A stretch of DNA of 64,000 nt, from NCBI GenBank assembly GCA_039519185.1, contig CM076851.1, forward strand, positions 100,189,531 to 100,253,530, in the 5' to 3' direction. The stretch is from Astragalus membranaceus (lineage: Eukaryota > Streptophyta > Magnoliopsida > Fabales > Fabaceae). The notes beneath the pieces are model-generated. The model had not been told where the DNA came from. It saw nothing but the letters and a program-made list of their open reading frames with translations, and made no database searches. Within the stretch, counting starts at the first letter, position 1. Each line of letters begins with the position of its first letter. Below are positions 20,922 through 31,729 of the stretch, one piece after another. A program made the position numbers and the translations under genes.

Positions 20922-23218
20922 TGTAACGCCCTAAAATTTAATTAATTATTTAATTGAATTGTTTGGAATTTAATTGGTAGAAAAATAATAAAATAAAAAT
21001 AATGTTAGAATATATGGACCTATGGTTAGGGTTAGTAGTAGCGAATTCGAAGTGTTAGGGAAAAGGCCCATGATTAAGTCGCATAGCCAAGAGAAAAGCC
21101 CATGAAAATTAACTAAGTATAACTAAGCATTTTTAGGGTTTTGCTCACTTATTAGAAAAAAAAAGTTTGAGAGTGAGAGAAGAGAGAGGAGGCGCGGCGA
21201 AGAGGAGGAGAAGGCTAGGGCAAGGTTTCGAATTCTTCAAGGCTATGGTAAGGGTGGGGTTCTATCTCTATAATTGGGTGTATGAATGGCTCTATGTAGG
21301 AAGGTTAATGGAACCCTTGGTGATTAAGTTAGAAAACCCTAGTTGTAGGAATTGAATTTGATTGATGATGAATGAATGTGATTTGATGATGATTGAGCAT
21401 GATTGGACATGATTGATGATGATTGATCTTGCTTATTGATGATTGATCTTGCTTGTTGATGATTTGAACCAAAAATTCTGTCTGTAGGGCGCCATGGGCA
21501 CCAATGTTGATGTTGCTGTGACTGGCGCCTTCCTGGGCGCCAAATTCTGTGCGTGTGTTGTTGCCTGGGCGCCATCCTGTTGTGCTGTATTGCTGTTTTT
21601 GCAGGTACCTGGCGCACAGGGCGCCGAATTCTGGCAGCCCGTTATTGCTGTTCCTGGGCGCCATGGGCGCCGGTTGATGTTTCCTGGCCCATGGGCGCCA
21701 AGGGCGCCAAGTATTGGCTGCCCGATTTGCGATGTTCCTGTGTTGTTCTGGCGCATGGGCGCCAAGGGCGCCAACGTGGTGGCTGCCCAGTTGCTGTTTT
21801 AGGTGTTGTTCTGGCGCATGGGCGCCAAGGTTGTGGCTGCCCTGTTGCAGTGGCTGTGTTGTCCTGGCGCATGGGCGCCAAGGGCGCCAAGATTGGTTGC
21901 CCAAGTTCTGTTGTTGCTTGCTGTGTCTGACGCAGGGGCGCCATGGGCGCCAAAATCTGGCTGCCTGTTGCTGTGTCTGGCGCAGGGGCCCCATGGGCGC
22001 CAGAATCAGGTTGCCCTGTTGATGTTGCTGCCTGTTGCTGTGTCTGGCGCAGGGGCCCCAAGGGCGCCAGTGTGGCTGCCTGTGTTACATGTTGTGCTGC
22101 GTGTTGTGCTGCTGGGCGCCATGGGCGCTAGTTTGGCTGCCAATTGTGTTGCTTGGCGCAGTGGGCGCCAAGTGTGGCTGCCCAAATGTGAATTTCACGA
22201 TTGTTATTTGAAATGATGTTGAATATGTGATTAGGCTCAAAGTTGCCAAAATGTTGAAAGTTGCTAAATTATTGCGATGTTGCCAAAATGTTGAAAATTA
22301 CTAAAATATTGCGATGTTGCCAAAATGTTGAAAATTGCTAAGTTGTAAATTGTTGACGACGAAGGTTTTACGAAGACGAATTTGCCTCTATTCATTGGCA
22401 GGTGATGTGTTGTAGGCCTACGGCCAAGGTTGTTTTCCGATGTTGTTGCGTTGCTATGTAACCGTTGTTGTTTGTCTCTGCATTTACCTAGCGTCGCATG
22501 CATATCATATTTTTACGATGGAGCTATGCTCAAACCACGACGACGATGTTGCGATGTTGATGCCCCTATTTACGGGTTTAAATTATGGTACCACATGCAT
22601 TATAGGGCGGTGGCCCTGAGTTGAGTCACATTTCCCATTATGTGCATACCTATGTGATTGAGATGATTTTGACTGTTGTTAAGTGATGAATTGACCTGAA
22701 TTATATATTGTTTTTCATGTATCCGATTATATAGTGCGATATCTCACCCCTTCTGTTTGAATGTTACCACAATGTTGGTAACGTGCAGGTAATCCCGAAT
22801 GAAGGCAGTTCACCTTCGTTTGATCGAGTCGGTGTCGTCGCTCTGATATGTAACACTCGGGGGGAATGAACACGTGTTTTAATACCGTTTGCTTTGTTAT
22901 TTCGTTGTTGGAGCTTTAAGCTGTTATGTTGCTATTTTGATGTTTTCTGAGCTGTTTTGAGTTGTTAAGACGCAACGATTATTTAATTTGACTTGTTGTG
23001 AATCTGCTGCGTAGTTTTTAAAGATGAATTATTTCTGAAGATTAAAATGGTTGTTTTTATCGGTTCATCCAAACGTGTTATATAAATGTTTTCAAAAACG
23101 AATTAACCCGTATATTGTTTTCACGAAGCAAGTGTGGCACTCCATTGTTTGTCGAAAAAGATTTTTATGAACTCCGATATTTTTGCATTATTTTGCCGGG
23201 TAGAAATGGGGTGTTATA
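20922..23218 (+). mobile_element. Solo LTR of the E family inserted in the E protease/RT linker
   Basis: TGTAACGCCC...GGTGTTATA, 2297 bases, flanked by GGAGT and GGAGG (4 of 5 match). Same plan as the E LTRs, including GGCGCC units (21485-22180), TTGCCAAAATGTTGAAA repeats (22240-22340) and the GTTACC..GGTAAC hairpin before the acceptor, but clearly diverged from them. It is the product of LTR-LTR recombination of a later insertion. Confidence 0.88.
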
Positions 23219-23889
23219 GGAGGAAGCTGGTTTGTTGTCGACTTGTCAGTTGCGGAAGTTGATGCGGGAGGAAGTCCAGTTATTCTCGCTGATGGCGTCA
23301 ATGTCTGTCGAGAACCGAGCCGTGATTGAAGAGCTGCGGGTAGTATGTGAATTTCCTAAAGTTTTCCCTGATGAGATTCCTGGTGTGCCGCCAGAGAGAG
23401 AAATGGAATTCGCTATTGATCTTGTACCTGGTACCAGACCTGTTTCTATGGCACCGTACAGGATGTCGGCATCTGAGTTGTCCGAATTGAAGAAGCACCT
23501 TGAGGATTTGCTCGAAAAGAAGTTTGTGAGACCAAGTGTGTCGCCGTCGGGAGCTCCTGTGTTGCTAGTAAAGAAGAAAGATGGAAGTATGAGGCTCTGT
23601 GTTGATTATAGACAGTTGAATAAGATAACGGTTAAGAACAAGTATCCACTTCCAAGGATAGATGATTTGATGGATCAGCTGGTGGGTGCTCAAGTGTTTA
23701 GTAAGATTGATTTGCGGTCGGGCTATCATCAGATTAAAGTGAAAGATGAGGATATTCAGAAGACGGCTTTTAGAACGCGTTATGGGCATTATGAGTATTC
23801 GGTGATGCCTTTTGGTGTTACTAACGCGCCAGGGGTATTTATGGAATACATAAACCGTATTTTCCATACTTACTTGGATCAGTTGGTGG
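23219..23889 (+). pseudogene. Reverse transcriptase, N-terminal half, chromovirus E
   Basis: Frame opens EEAGLLSTCQLRKLM. Landmarks are FPKVFPDEIPGVPPEREMEF, VKKKDGSMRLCVDYRQLNKI, YPLPRIDDLMDQL, FSKIDLRSGYHQIKV and YSVMPFGVTNAPGVFM. It ends at HTYLDQLVV where element C inserted; the catalytic FIDD lies on the other side at 33229. Confidence 0.92.
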
Positions 23890-25385
23890 TGCGGTCGTGT
23901 GTTTTATAGTCGCAATATTAGTGCAAGTATACACGTCGTACAAGTAATAAAGTGGATAAGAAGTAAGAGATCGTTCCCACGAGGATTGATTTACTTTCAA
24001 AGTTCAAGTCTTTAAAACACAAGTGAAATAAGTAATAAATCGGCACTAAAAGCTGGTATTAAGACTAGTAACATAAATAAAGCAAGTAAACAAGAAGTGG
24101 TTGTGAATATGGAAGAGTATGAGTTGGATTGCTGCATGCAAGTAAATCTCCTCTAGTCAGACGTTATAACGTTTACACGTTAACACGTACAAATGCTATG
24201 TTGTATAGACGTTATAACGTTTGAACGCTGTTGCAAAAGAGCTGTGCTTTTCAGTCACAAAACGTCAGAGCTTCAAGTACTAGAATTCCTATGTCTAGGT
24301 TCTAAGTAGGCCTACTCCTGTATTTTAAGTACCCACAGCAATGTCCTATGAACTATTATCCATTCTATGTCTAGATTTAGATAAAAATGCCTAAATGTCT
24401 TTAGTGCACCTTTTCATTCACATAAATCCTTGAGTTCTTTTCATAGACCATGTCTGTACCTATGAATCTACTTGTTTTAAGTGGCCAAGTTCAAAACAAG
24501 TTTGGAAATATTAACATGCAAAGATTTAAAACGCATAAACATCAATACTTCATAGCATTAAACTAGAGGTTCATTACATGCAAAACAACAACCCAACTAC
24601 AAATGTTTAGCTCATGCTGAGCATCCTTACAGAAATAAGAGGAGTTAAAATCCAAGTACCGTACATAGAGAAAAGGAGACTAAACGCAAAAGATACGCCT
24701 AAGTGGCCTTCCTTCATGCACGCTGTAAAGACGTTACAACGTCTGAGCTTCACAGTAATGGTTGCGAATGGAAATAAAAATTGGAGCTTGAGAAAATTTA
24801 AAAATGAAGAAGTCTGTGTCCAGAACTTCTTTTAGAAAAACTATCTCTGAAAATGGAGGAAGGTGGATGATGAATGGATTCGTGGATGATGCCGTATGCT
24901 GCCCCCTTTTCCTTTTGTAGAGAGAGAATAGCCATGGTCAAAAGAGGGTCACATGCTTGCTGATGTCATTCCCCACCTTCCAAGCTTGCTTGCGAGTTGA
25001 CTCTGCCCTGAAGTGACACCGCACTGCTACAGTGCGTCAGCCGCGTCAGCACTGAGGAGAGAGAAGATCTTCTGCACTTCTAGATCTTTGGCCATCATTT
25101 CTTGTGCGCCAAAAATAAGATATTTCTTTCTTGCTCTGCTGCCCTTCTTCAGACGTGATGAGGGACGTTGCCACGTTCAGTTTACTGCACAAACACAAGA
25201 AGCATCAAAACGCTCACAAAGGCGCCAATTGGCACCAATATGCCTAGAACTTGTAATTTAGCCCCTTTCTAACTAAAAAGCAATAAACTAACAGAAACTT
25301 AATAGAAACAACCTACTATTGCCAGAGAACTTGCATGATTTATCTTTGAATAAGTATAAATAACTCATATAAATATGAGTTATCA
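23890..25385 (-). repeat. 3' LTR of element C (minus orientation)
   Basis: On the minus strand it begins TGATAACTCATATTTATATG with a perfect hairpin at its edge (25360-25383) and ends CGACCGCA. It contains four ACGTTATAACGT-like dyads (24160, 24208, 24730, 25164). A small plus-strand open frame at 24614-24835 is duplicated in the other LTR and is not a gene. Confidence 0.93.
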
Positions 25386-26722
25386 CACCCCCAAACTTAA
25401 ACCATTGCTTGTCCTCAAGCAATTGAAATACAACATATGACAAGATGCAAGAAATGAAATACACCAGCAGTTTACACCCTGTTCATCCATTTTGATCAAA
25501 AAAATTTCTCAAGGGGCTACTTTTTCAGACTTGCACTACACACTCACGCACCAATGCATAATTATATTCTAGATTCATTACTGCCCAAAGTGAGTGTGTG
25601 ATCTCTGTATCAATTCTATTCCTAGCTAGGTTCAGAAGCTACCCTAGCCTATGAAAGAGTGGTTTCCATATGGTGAGAGTATAACATCTTTCAAAACAGA
25701 GAGTAGGCTAACATTTTCACATAAGACATGGGGGTTATTTTACGCACGACAAAGGGTCTTAATTTGGGTGCTAGGACTAGATTAGTGCAACTACTTTTCT
25801 GACTCACACAATACAAAACACACACAGACGACTGCAACCCCTCATTACTGAGCAACCTTCATTTGATTCACTTTACTTTTGGTTTGGAGTTTTTGTGATT
25901 TTCTCCTTTTTGATCCTTTGGATTTGATAATTTAGGATTGAGATATTTGGGGTACCCAATATTTGTTTCGGGAAATTGCAGCCAACACAGAGGACATGTG
26001 GATTTTTCCACTTATTTGAAACAACACACTCTTTTTTGTCTTTTTGGAGCAGACGTTATAACGTTTATAGGTGAGACGCTACAACGTTTCATAACACAAC
26101 ACGAAAACACACACGGCATACGTTATAACGTTACGGGTAGGCGTTACAACGTTGCACTCACACTACACAAGCACTAATCATCCTACAGTCTTTGCACCCA
26201 GCCTTAGTACAACCTGATATACCCCCAAACTTAGTTTCTACTGCTACTCTAAGTTTTTAATCAAGTTTTACCATCACCATAGTCAACCAAAAACTAGCTT
26301 TTGCATCACATAGTCCCTAGCTAACTAGGTTTTCCTCAAAACAGAGTTTGTGTGGAAGCAGTAATCAATTCTATTCATTTAATCATGCATCAGCTACTCA
26401 CACACATTCACACACAGTCATTCCTAGATTTAGCCCAAAGAGAAACATTTTTGATGATTACTAGTGTAGGGAAGTAAACTGATTTTGCATTTGATTTTAT
26501 GCATACACAAAACATAAAAATGATCCTCCCCCCCAAACAGAAAGATGAGCAGTGACCTCACTGCTCACTGATTATGAAAAATGGAGGAGAAACATTCACA
26601 CAAAACAGAAACAAACGACTACTGACTACTTAACTATCCAAACGTTGTCACGTATGGGCAGCTGTTTATTCGTACTGAAAATTAAAAATTATAACGATCC
26701 TACTGCTAAAAAGAGGGCTAAC
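25386..26722 (-). other. 3' non-coding region and polypurine tract of element C
   Basis: Next to the LTR the minus strand reads ATTGCTTGAGGACAAGCAAT, then TTTAAGTTTGGGGGTG, the polypurine tract. A second AACTAAGTTTGGGGG block is at about 26221-26240. Five more ACGTTATAACGT-type dyads lie between 26052 and 26654. No gene is present. Confidence 0.8.
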
Positions 26723-29700
26723 TTACTTGTTCAGAGTACTAGACCTGAGCCTTCCACTCTGTCTGGCTGGGATGCTTGCTTGAACAGTCTTCTTTTTCTT
26801 TTCCTTCTTCTTCTTCTCTCCTTCACCATCACCCGCATCAACTGAGACTTCAGTTTCTTGGGGCATCTTTGCACTGCTCTCAGCAACTCTTTTCTTTGCT
26901 TCCTCCCATGCTTTCTGCTTTTCTAGCTCTGCAGGATTAATCTGCTGCTGCTCTTTGGGGTCCCCCTGGGCTTTTTCAACCTCTGGCTCTTGAGACGTTG
27001 TAACGTCTGCAGCTTTTTCAGCAAGGCATCTCCTAAGCAACTGATCTTGACACATCTTATACAGATAGGGCTCATCCCAAAAATAGTGCTTTACGGTGTG
27101 GAAGAACTTTTTTCTTTGCTGATGGTTGAAATCCACAAGCACAATCTTGCTGACTAGGAAGTTGACTATATCAGCATACCAGGGTGCAGTAGCATCAGAC
27201 GTTATAATGTTTGAAGAAATTGCCATAGACGTGGTAACGTCTTCAGCTACTGTGGCTACTGTCAGCAGTTTTTCATCAGAGAAATTTTCTTTTATCTCTT
27301 CTGCACCTGTACCTGCATCAACATTCTCAAGCCTAGAAAGATGATCAGCAACTTGGTTCTCCACCCCCTTTTTATCATGAATTTCCAAGTCAAATTCTTG
27401 GAGGAGGAGAACCCATCTGATGAGTCGTGGCTTTGCATCTTTTTTAGCAATCAAATACTTGATGGCTGAGTGATCAGTAAAAACAATGACTTTTGCACCC
27501 ACCAAGTATGATCGAAATTTGTCAAAAGCAAATACAACAGCCAGTAACTCTTTCTCAGTTACAGTATAATTTAATTGGGCATCATCTAAGGTTTTACTAG
27601 CATAATAGATAGAGTGAAAAATTTTGCCATACCTTTGACCCAATACAGCCCCCACAGCGTAGTCACTCGCATCACACATTAATTCAAATGGTTTGGACCA
27701 GTCAGGAGTGACTATCACAGGAGCTGTTACAAGGGCAGTCTTCAATTTCTGGAAGGCTTCATGACATTGCTCATCAAAGTTGAAGACGTTATCACGTTGC
27801 AGCAGCAGACATAAAGGTTTGGAAATTTTTGAGAAATCCTTGATAAACCTTCTGTAAAAACCAGCATGCCCTAAGAAACTTCTAATACCTTTGACAGTGG
27901 TAGGTGGAGGTAATTTGTCAATAACATCAATTTTTGCTTTATCAACCTCCAACCCTTTCTTTGAAATCTTATGCCCCAAAACAATTCTCTCTTGAACCAT
28001 AAAGTGGCATTTCTCCCAGTTGAGTACTAAGTTGGTTTCTTCACATCTTACTAGAACTCCTTCTAAGTTATCCAAGCATGCCTTGTATGAGTCTCCATAG
28101 ACTGAAAAGTCATCCATGAAAACTTCCATGGATTTTTCAATAAAATCTGAGAATAAAGCCATCATACACCTCTGGAATGTTGCAGGAGCATTACAAAGCC
28201 CAAATGGCATCCTTCTGAAGGCAAAGGTACCATAAGGACAAGTGAATGTGGTCTTCTCTTGGTCCTCAGGCACAATAGCTATCTGGTTATATCCTGAGTA
28301 ACCATCAAGGAAACAATAGAATTCTTTGCCTGCAAGTCTATCCAACATCTGGTCAATAAATGGCAGAGGAAAATGGTCCTTCTTGGTTGCTTTGTTCAGC
28401 TTCCTGTAGTCCATACGTATCCTCCATCCAGTCACTTTCCTTGTTGGAATCAATTCATTTTTGTCATTGGTCACCACAGTAACTCCACCCTTCTTTGGTA
28501 CACATTGAACTGGGCTCACCCATGAGCTGTCACTGATTGGGTAGATGATTCCTGCGTCTAACCATTTGATGATTTCCTTCTTGACCACCTCTTTCATTAT
28601 CGGGTTCAATCGCCTTTGCCCTTCAATGCTGTTCTTTGCATTCTCTTCTAAGACAATTCTGTGCATACAGATTGTGGGACTGATACCCTTGATATCTGCC
28701 ATTTGCCAACCAATGGCTTTCTTGTGTCTTTTCAAGGTGCTAATGAGATCACTTTCCTGCTTTTGTGAGAGATTAGAAGAAATGATTACAGGTAAAGAAT
28801 CATTTTCCCCTAGAAAGGCATACTTTAGGTGATCAGGTAACACCTTCAGTTCCAGCTTGGGTGGCTCTTCAATGGAAGGAACTATCTTCTTGAGATTGGA
28901 GTCTTCTTGCCCCAAAGATTCATACTTCTTTGTCCACGCCTTGGGTACAGGAGAGTTAGACGTGACAACGTCTGTAGTTGACGTTGTAACGTTTTGCGGA
29001 ACAACTTCTTCTGTTAACAACTCTTGAATCTCATCATTTCCCAGAATCTTCTCCAAGTGGTCATTATCTTTATTGAATTGTTTTTGAACCACATGGTCAA
29101 GGGCAACCACAAAGGAACATTCCTCTGTGTTAGGTTCTGGATACTTGAGTGCGTTGAGGACGTTGAACTTGACTTCTTGGTCATTGACCCTCATGATTAA
29201 TTCTCCTTTTTGCACATCAATCAGTGTCCTTCCAGTGGCCAGAAATGGTCGCCCCAAGATGATAGGAACTTCCTTATCTGCATCGAAATCTAAAATAACA
29301 AAGTCCACTGGAAAAACAAATTTGTCAACTTTAATCAAAACATCTTCCAATATGCCCTCAGGATAAACTCTACTTTTATCAGCTAAGGTAAGACTTAAAG
29401 AAGTAGGTCTGGCAGTTCCTATACCAAGTTTTTCATAAATGGACTTGGGCATCAAGTTAATACTTGCCCCCAAGTCGCATAAAGCTTTGCCAAGGTAAAA
29501 ATCTCCAATGGAGCATGGTATAGTAAAACTGCAAGGATCCTTCAGCTTTCTAGGGAGTTTATTCTGCATAATTAAGCTACATTCTTCAGTTAAAGCAATA
29601 GTTTCAAACTCCCCTAGCCTTCTACTTTTGGTGATGATATCCTTTAGGAACTTGGCATAGTTTGGCATCTGCTGTAGAGCTTCAACCAAGGGAAGGTTTA

Positions 29701-31597
29701 TGTGTAGCTGTTTGAGCATCTCCATGAACTTACTGAATTGCTTGTCTTCATGAGCTTTCTTTAGTCTTTGAGGGTAGGGTGGAGGAGGATATTCAGGTAC
29801 AATCTTAGGAACAGTCTTGATTCCTGGTTCAGAACTAGACGTTGTAACGCCTGGTTTAGACAGCACAGTATCTGGAATAATCTTCTCTTTTTCTCCACTT
29901 CTGTTTTTCTCCTTTTCCTCTTCTGGCACCTCGGGTTCCTTAGACATAGATGGGTCAGGATACTCAGTTCCACTTCTTAAAGAGATAGCATTTACCTGTG
30001 CATTCACCACCTCTTTACCAGTTGACTTAGATGAAGATGGTGTTTCAGTTGTGGATGGAAGAGATCCATTCTGTCTTTGAGTGAGAGCTGAGGCTATCTG
30101 CCCAATTTGGTTTTCCAAGGTTTTGATTGAAGACTCATGGGTCTGTATGGTTGCCCTACAATCGCTTATGAAAGTTTTCATCAAGGCTTCCAAATTGTTG
30201 TTGTTATTCTGCACATACTGCTTTTGTTGTTGAGGGGAAAATCCTGGGGGTATTGCAGGAGCAGTATCGCTAGCATTCAAAAAATTGTTGTTCTTCCAAC
30301 CAAAATTTGGGTGATTTCTCCAATTTGAATTGTAAGAGTTGGAGAAAGGACTGTTACCTTTGTTATGGGATACAAAGTTTACAGACTGAGGGTTATGGGG
30401 ACACTCTTCGTAGACATGCCCTCCTTCACAATAGACACACACTACTCCCCCAGATGGTGTTGGTTCAACAGCTGCAGCAGTCTGTCTTTCAGACGTTGCC
30501 ACGTTTGGAGTACTCAAGTTTTTAATCATGTTGGTCAGGGAAGCGACCTGAGCAGAAAGAGCAGTTACTTCACTTATCTCATGGACACCAGCCTTCTTTC
30601 CGGGAGTGAATCTTTCAGAAGGCCAATGGGCATTATGAGTGGCTATGTCTTCAATAAGCCTCCATGCCTCCGAGAAAGACATGTTCAATATGACACCACC
30701 GGATGAAGCATCAAGTATAAGCCTGGTAGGCTGATCTAAACCATTATAGAAAGTCTCCATTTGAATAACCACGGGTATACCATGGTGTGGGCACATTCTC
30801 AGTAATTCCTTCCATCTCTCCCAAGCCTCAAACAATGATTCGCCTTCCCTTTGTTTGAAGGAAGTGATATCATTTCTCAATTTGGCATTTTTGTTGGGAG
30901 GGAAGTATTTTCCAAGAAATTTCTCAGCTAGCTCATCCCAAGTGTGAATTGAATTTGGCTCTAAGGAGTTCAACCAATTCTTGGCCTTATCCTTGAGAGA
31001 ATATGGAAATAGCTTCAATCGGAAGGCATCTTCTGAGACTCCAGGGATGACAAAGTTGCTACACACATCCAAAAATTGCCTTAAATGTGCATAGGGATCC
31101 TCTTGAGGGAAACCCCCAAATTGCCCTACAGTCTGCAGCATTTGGAACATCATTGGCTTGAATTCAAAGTGACCAGTGTGAATGGGTGGTCTTGCAATGC
31201 CTGTTTGTAAATGGGCAGGATTGAGCACGGCATAATCACGCATAGGCCTGTCTCTGTCATTGACCATGTCTTGTGGCCCTGCATTGATGAGTTGCTGTCT
31301 CTGCCAGTGTTCATCATCAACATATGTCTCTGTATGAGTCTGTGGTCCACGACCACGTTCTCTACCTCCAGCATCAGAGTGCCTTCCTCCTCTTGGAGTT
31401 CGTCCACCTCTAGAGCTTCTACCACCAGTACCATGTTCAGACATGATTGGTGGCTGAAATTGCTGGTGTTGTTGCTGCCTTCTTAACCTTTGTTGTCTCC
31501 TTAGTCGCCTGAAGGTTCTTTCAGGTTCTGGATAGAATTCAGGCTCAGATCCACTCCCTGGTTCAGTTGAACTAGAGCTTGAACTGGAACTAAGCAT
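26723..31597 (-). CDS. Gag-protease-RT-RNase H polyprotein of element C, integrase deleted in frame
   Basis: 1624 codons, uninterrupted. Order from the N-terminus: serine and arginine/glycine-rich head; gag core (FPYSLKDKAKNWLNSL, CPHHGIPVVIQMETFYNGL); zinc knuckle CVYCEGGHVYEEC; aspartic protease (LCDLGASINLMPKSIYEKLG, VPIILGRPFLATG); RT (MDYRKLNKATKKDHFPLPF, CFLDGYSGYNQI, catalytic FMDDFSVYG); RNase H (ELMCDASDYAVGAVLG, TEKELLAVVFAFDKFRSYLV, FTDHSAIKYL). At LLRRCLAEK, where the integrase HHCC domain should begin, the frame jumps to a glutamate/lysine-rich tail ending PARQSGRLRSSTLNK. That tail resembles the end of the PF20167-type ORF in element G. The deletion therefore joined RNase H to the end of the downstream ORF. 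The intact frame suggests it can still be translated. Confidence 0.92.
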   Translation of the reverse strand: MLSSSSSSSSTEPGSGSEPEFYPEPERTFRRLRRQQRLRRQQQHQQFQPPIMSEHGTGGRSSRGGRTPRGGRHSDAGGRERGRGPQTHTETYVDDEHWQRQQLINAGPQDMVNDRDRPMRDYAVLNPAHLQTGIARPPIHTGHFEFKPMMFQMLQTVGQFGGFPQEDPYAHLRQFLDVCSNFVIPGVSEDAFRLKLFPYSLKDKAKNWLNSLEPNSIHTWDELAEKFLGKYFPPNKNAKLRNDITSFKQREGESLFEAWERWKELLRMCPHHGIPVVIQMETFYNGLDQPTRLILDASSGGVILNMSFSEAWRLIEDIATHNAHWPSERFTPGKKAGVHEISEVTALSAQVASLTNMIKNLSTPNVATSERQTAAAVEPTPSGGVVCVYCEGGHVYEECPHNPQSVNFVSHNKGNSPFSNSYNSNWRNHPNFGWKNNNFLNASDTAPAIPPGFSPQQQKQYVQNNNNNLEALMKTFISDCRATIQTHESSIKTLENQIGQIASALTQRQNGSLPSTTETPSSSKSTGKEVVNAQVNAISLRSGTEYPDPSMSKEPEVPEEEKEKNRSGEKEKIIPDTVLSKPGVTTSSSEPGIKTVPKIVPEYPPPPYPQRLKKAHEDKQFSKFMEMLKQLHINLPLVEALQQMPNYAKFLKDIITKSRRLGEFETIALTEECSLIMQNKLPRKLKDPCSFTIPCSIGDFYLGKALCDLGASINLMPKSIYEKLGIGTARPTSLSLTLADKSRVYPEGILEDVLIKVDKFVFPVDFVILDFDADKEVPIILGRPFLATGRTLIDVQKGELIMRVNDQEVKFNVLNALKYPEPNTEECSFVVALDHVVQKQFNKDNDHLEKILGNDEIQELLTEEVVPQNVTTSTTDVVTSNSPVPKAWTKKYESLGQEDSNLKKIVPSIEEPPKLELKVLPDHLKYAFLGENDSLPVIISSNLSQKQESDLISTLKRHKKAIGWQMADIKGISPTICMHRIVLEENAKNSIEGQRRLNPIMKEVVKKEIIKWLDAGIIYPISDSSWVSPVQCVPKKGGVTVVTNDKNELIPTRKVTGWRIRMDYRKLNKATKKDHFPLPFIDQMLDRLAGKEFYCFLDGYSGYNQIAIVPEDQEKTTFTCPYGTFAFRRMPFGLCNAPATFQRCMMALFSDFIEKSMEVFMDDFSVYGDSYKACLDNLEGVLVRCEETNLVLNWEKCHFMVQERIVLGHKISKKGLEVDKAKIDVIDKLPPPTTVKGIRSFLGHAGFYRRFIKDFSKISKPLCLLLQRDNVFNFDEQCHEAFQKLKTALVTAPVIVTPDWSKPFELMCDASDYAVGAVLGQRYGKIFHSIYYASKTLDDAQLNYTVTEKELLAVVFAFDKFRSYLVGAKVIVFTDHSAIKYLIAKKDAKPRLIRWVLLLQEFDLEIHDKKGVENQVADHLSRLENVDAGTGAEEIKENFSDEKLLTVATVAEDVTTSMAISSNIITSDATAPWYADIVNFLVSKIVLVDFNHQQRKKFFHTVKHYFWDEPYLYKMCQDQLLRRCLAEKAADVTTSQEPEVEKAQGDPKEQQQINPAELEKQKAWEEAKKRVAESSAKMPQETEVSVDAGDGEGEKKKKEKKKKTVQASIPARQSGRLRSSTLNK

Positions 31598-31700
31598 ACG
31601 CTGTAACGTTTACCTGTTCACTCACAGAAACAACAAACAACACAGCAGAATTCTTTCACCTAGTGTTTTAATTCTTGTTGAGCAATAAAAGTTAAATTCA

Positions 31701-31722
31701 ATCCCCGGCAACGGCGCCAAAA
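31701..31722 (-). promoter_or_regulatory. Primer-binding site of element C (tRNA-Asp)
   Basis: Minus strand TGGCGCCGTTGCCGGGGA, complementary to the 3' end of plant tRNA-Asp, a few bases after the LTR end. The same site occurs in D and, with one change, in J. Confidence 0.88.
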
Positions 31723-31729
31723 ACTTGTT

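Noticed and set aside
24614..24835. 73-codon frame repeated at 32454-32675
   Set aside because: Identical because both are in the two LTRs of element C; antisense to the element and without domain similarity.
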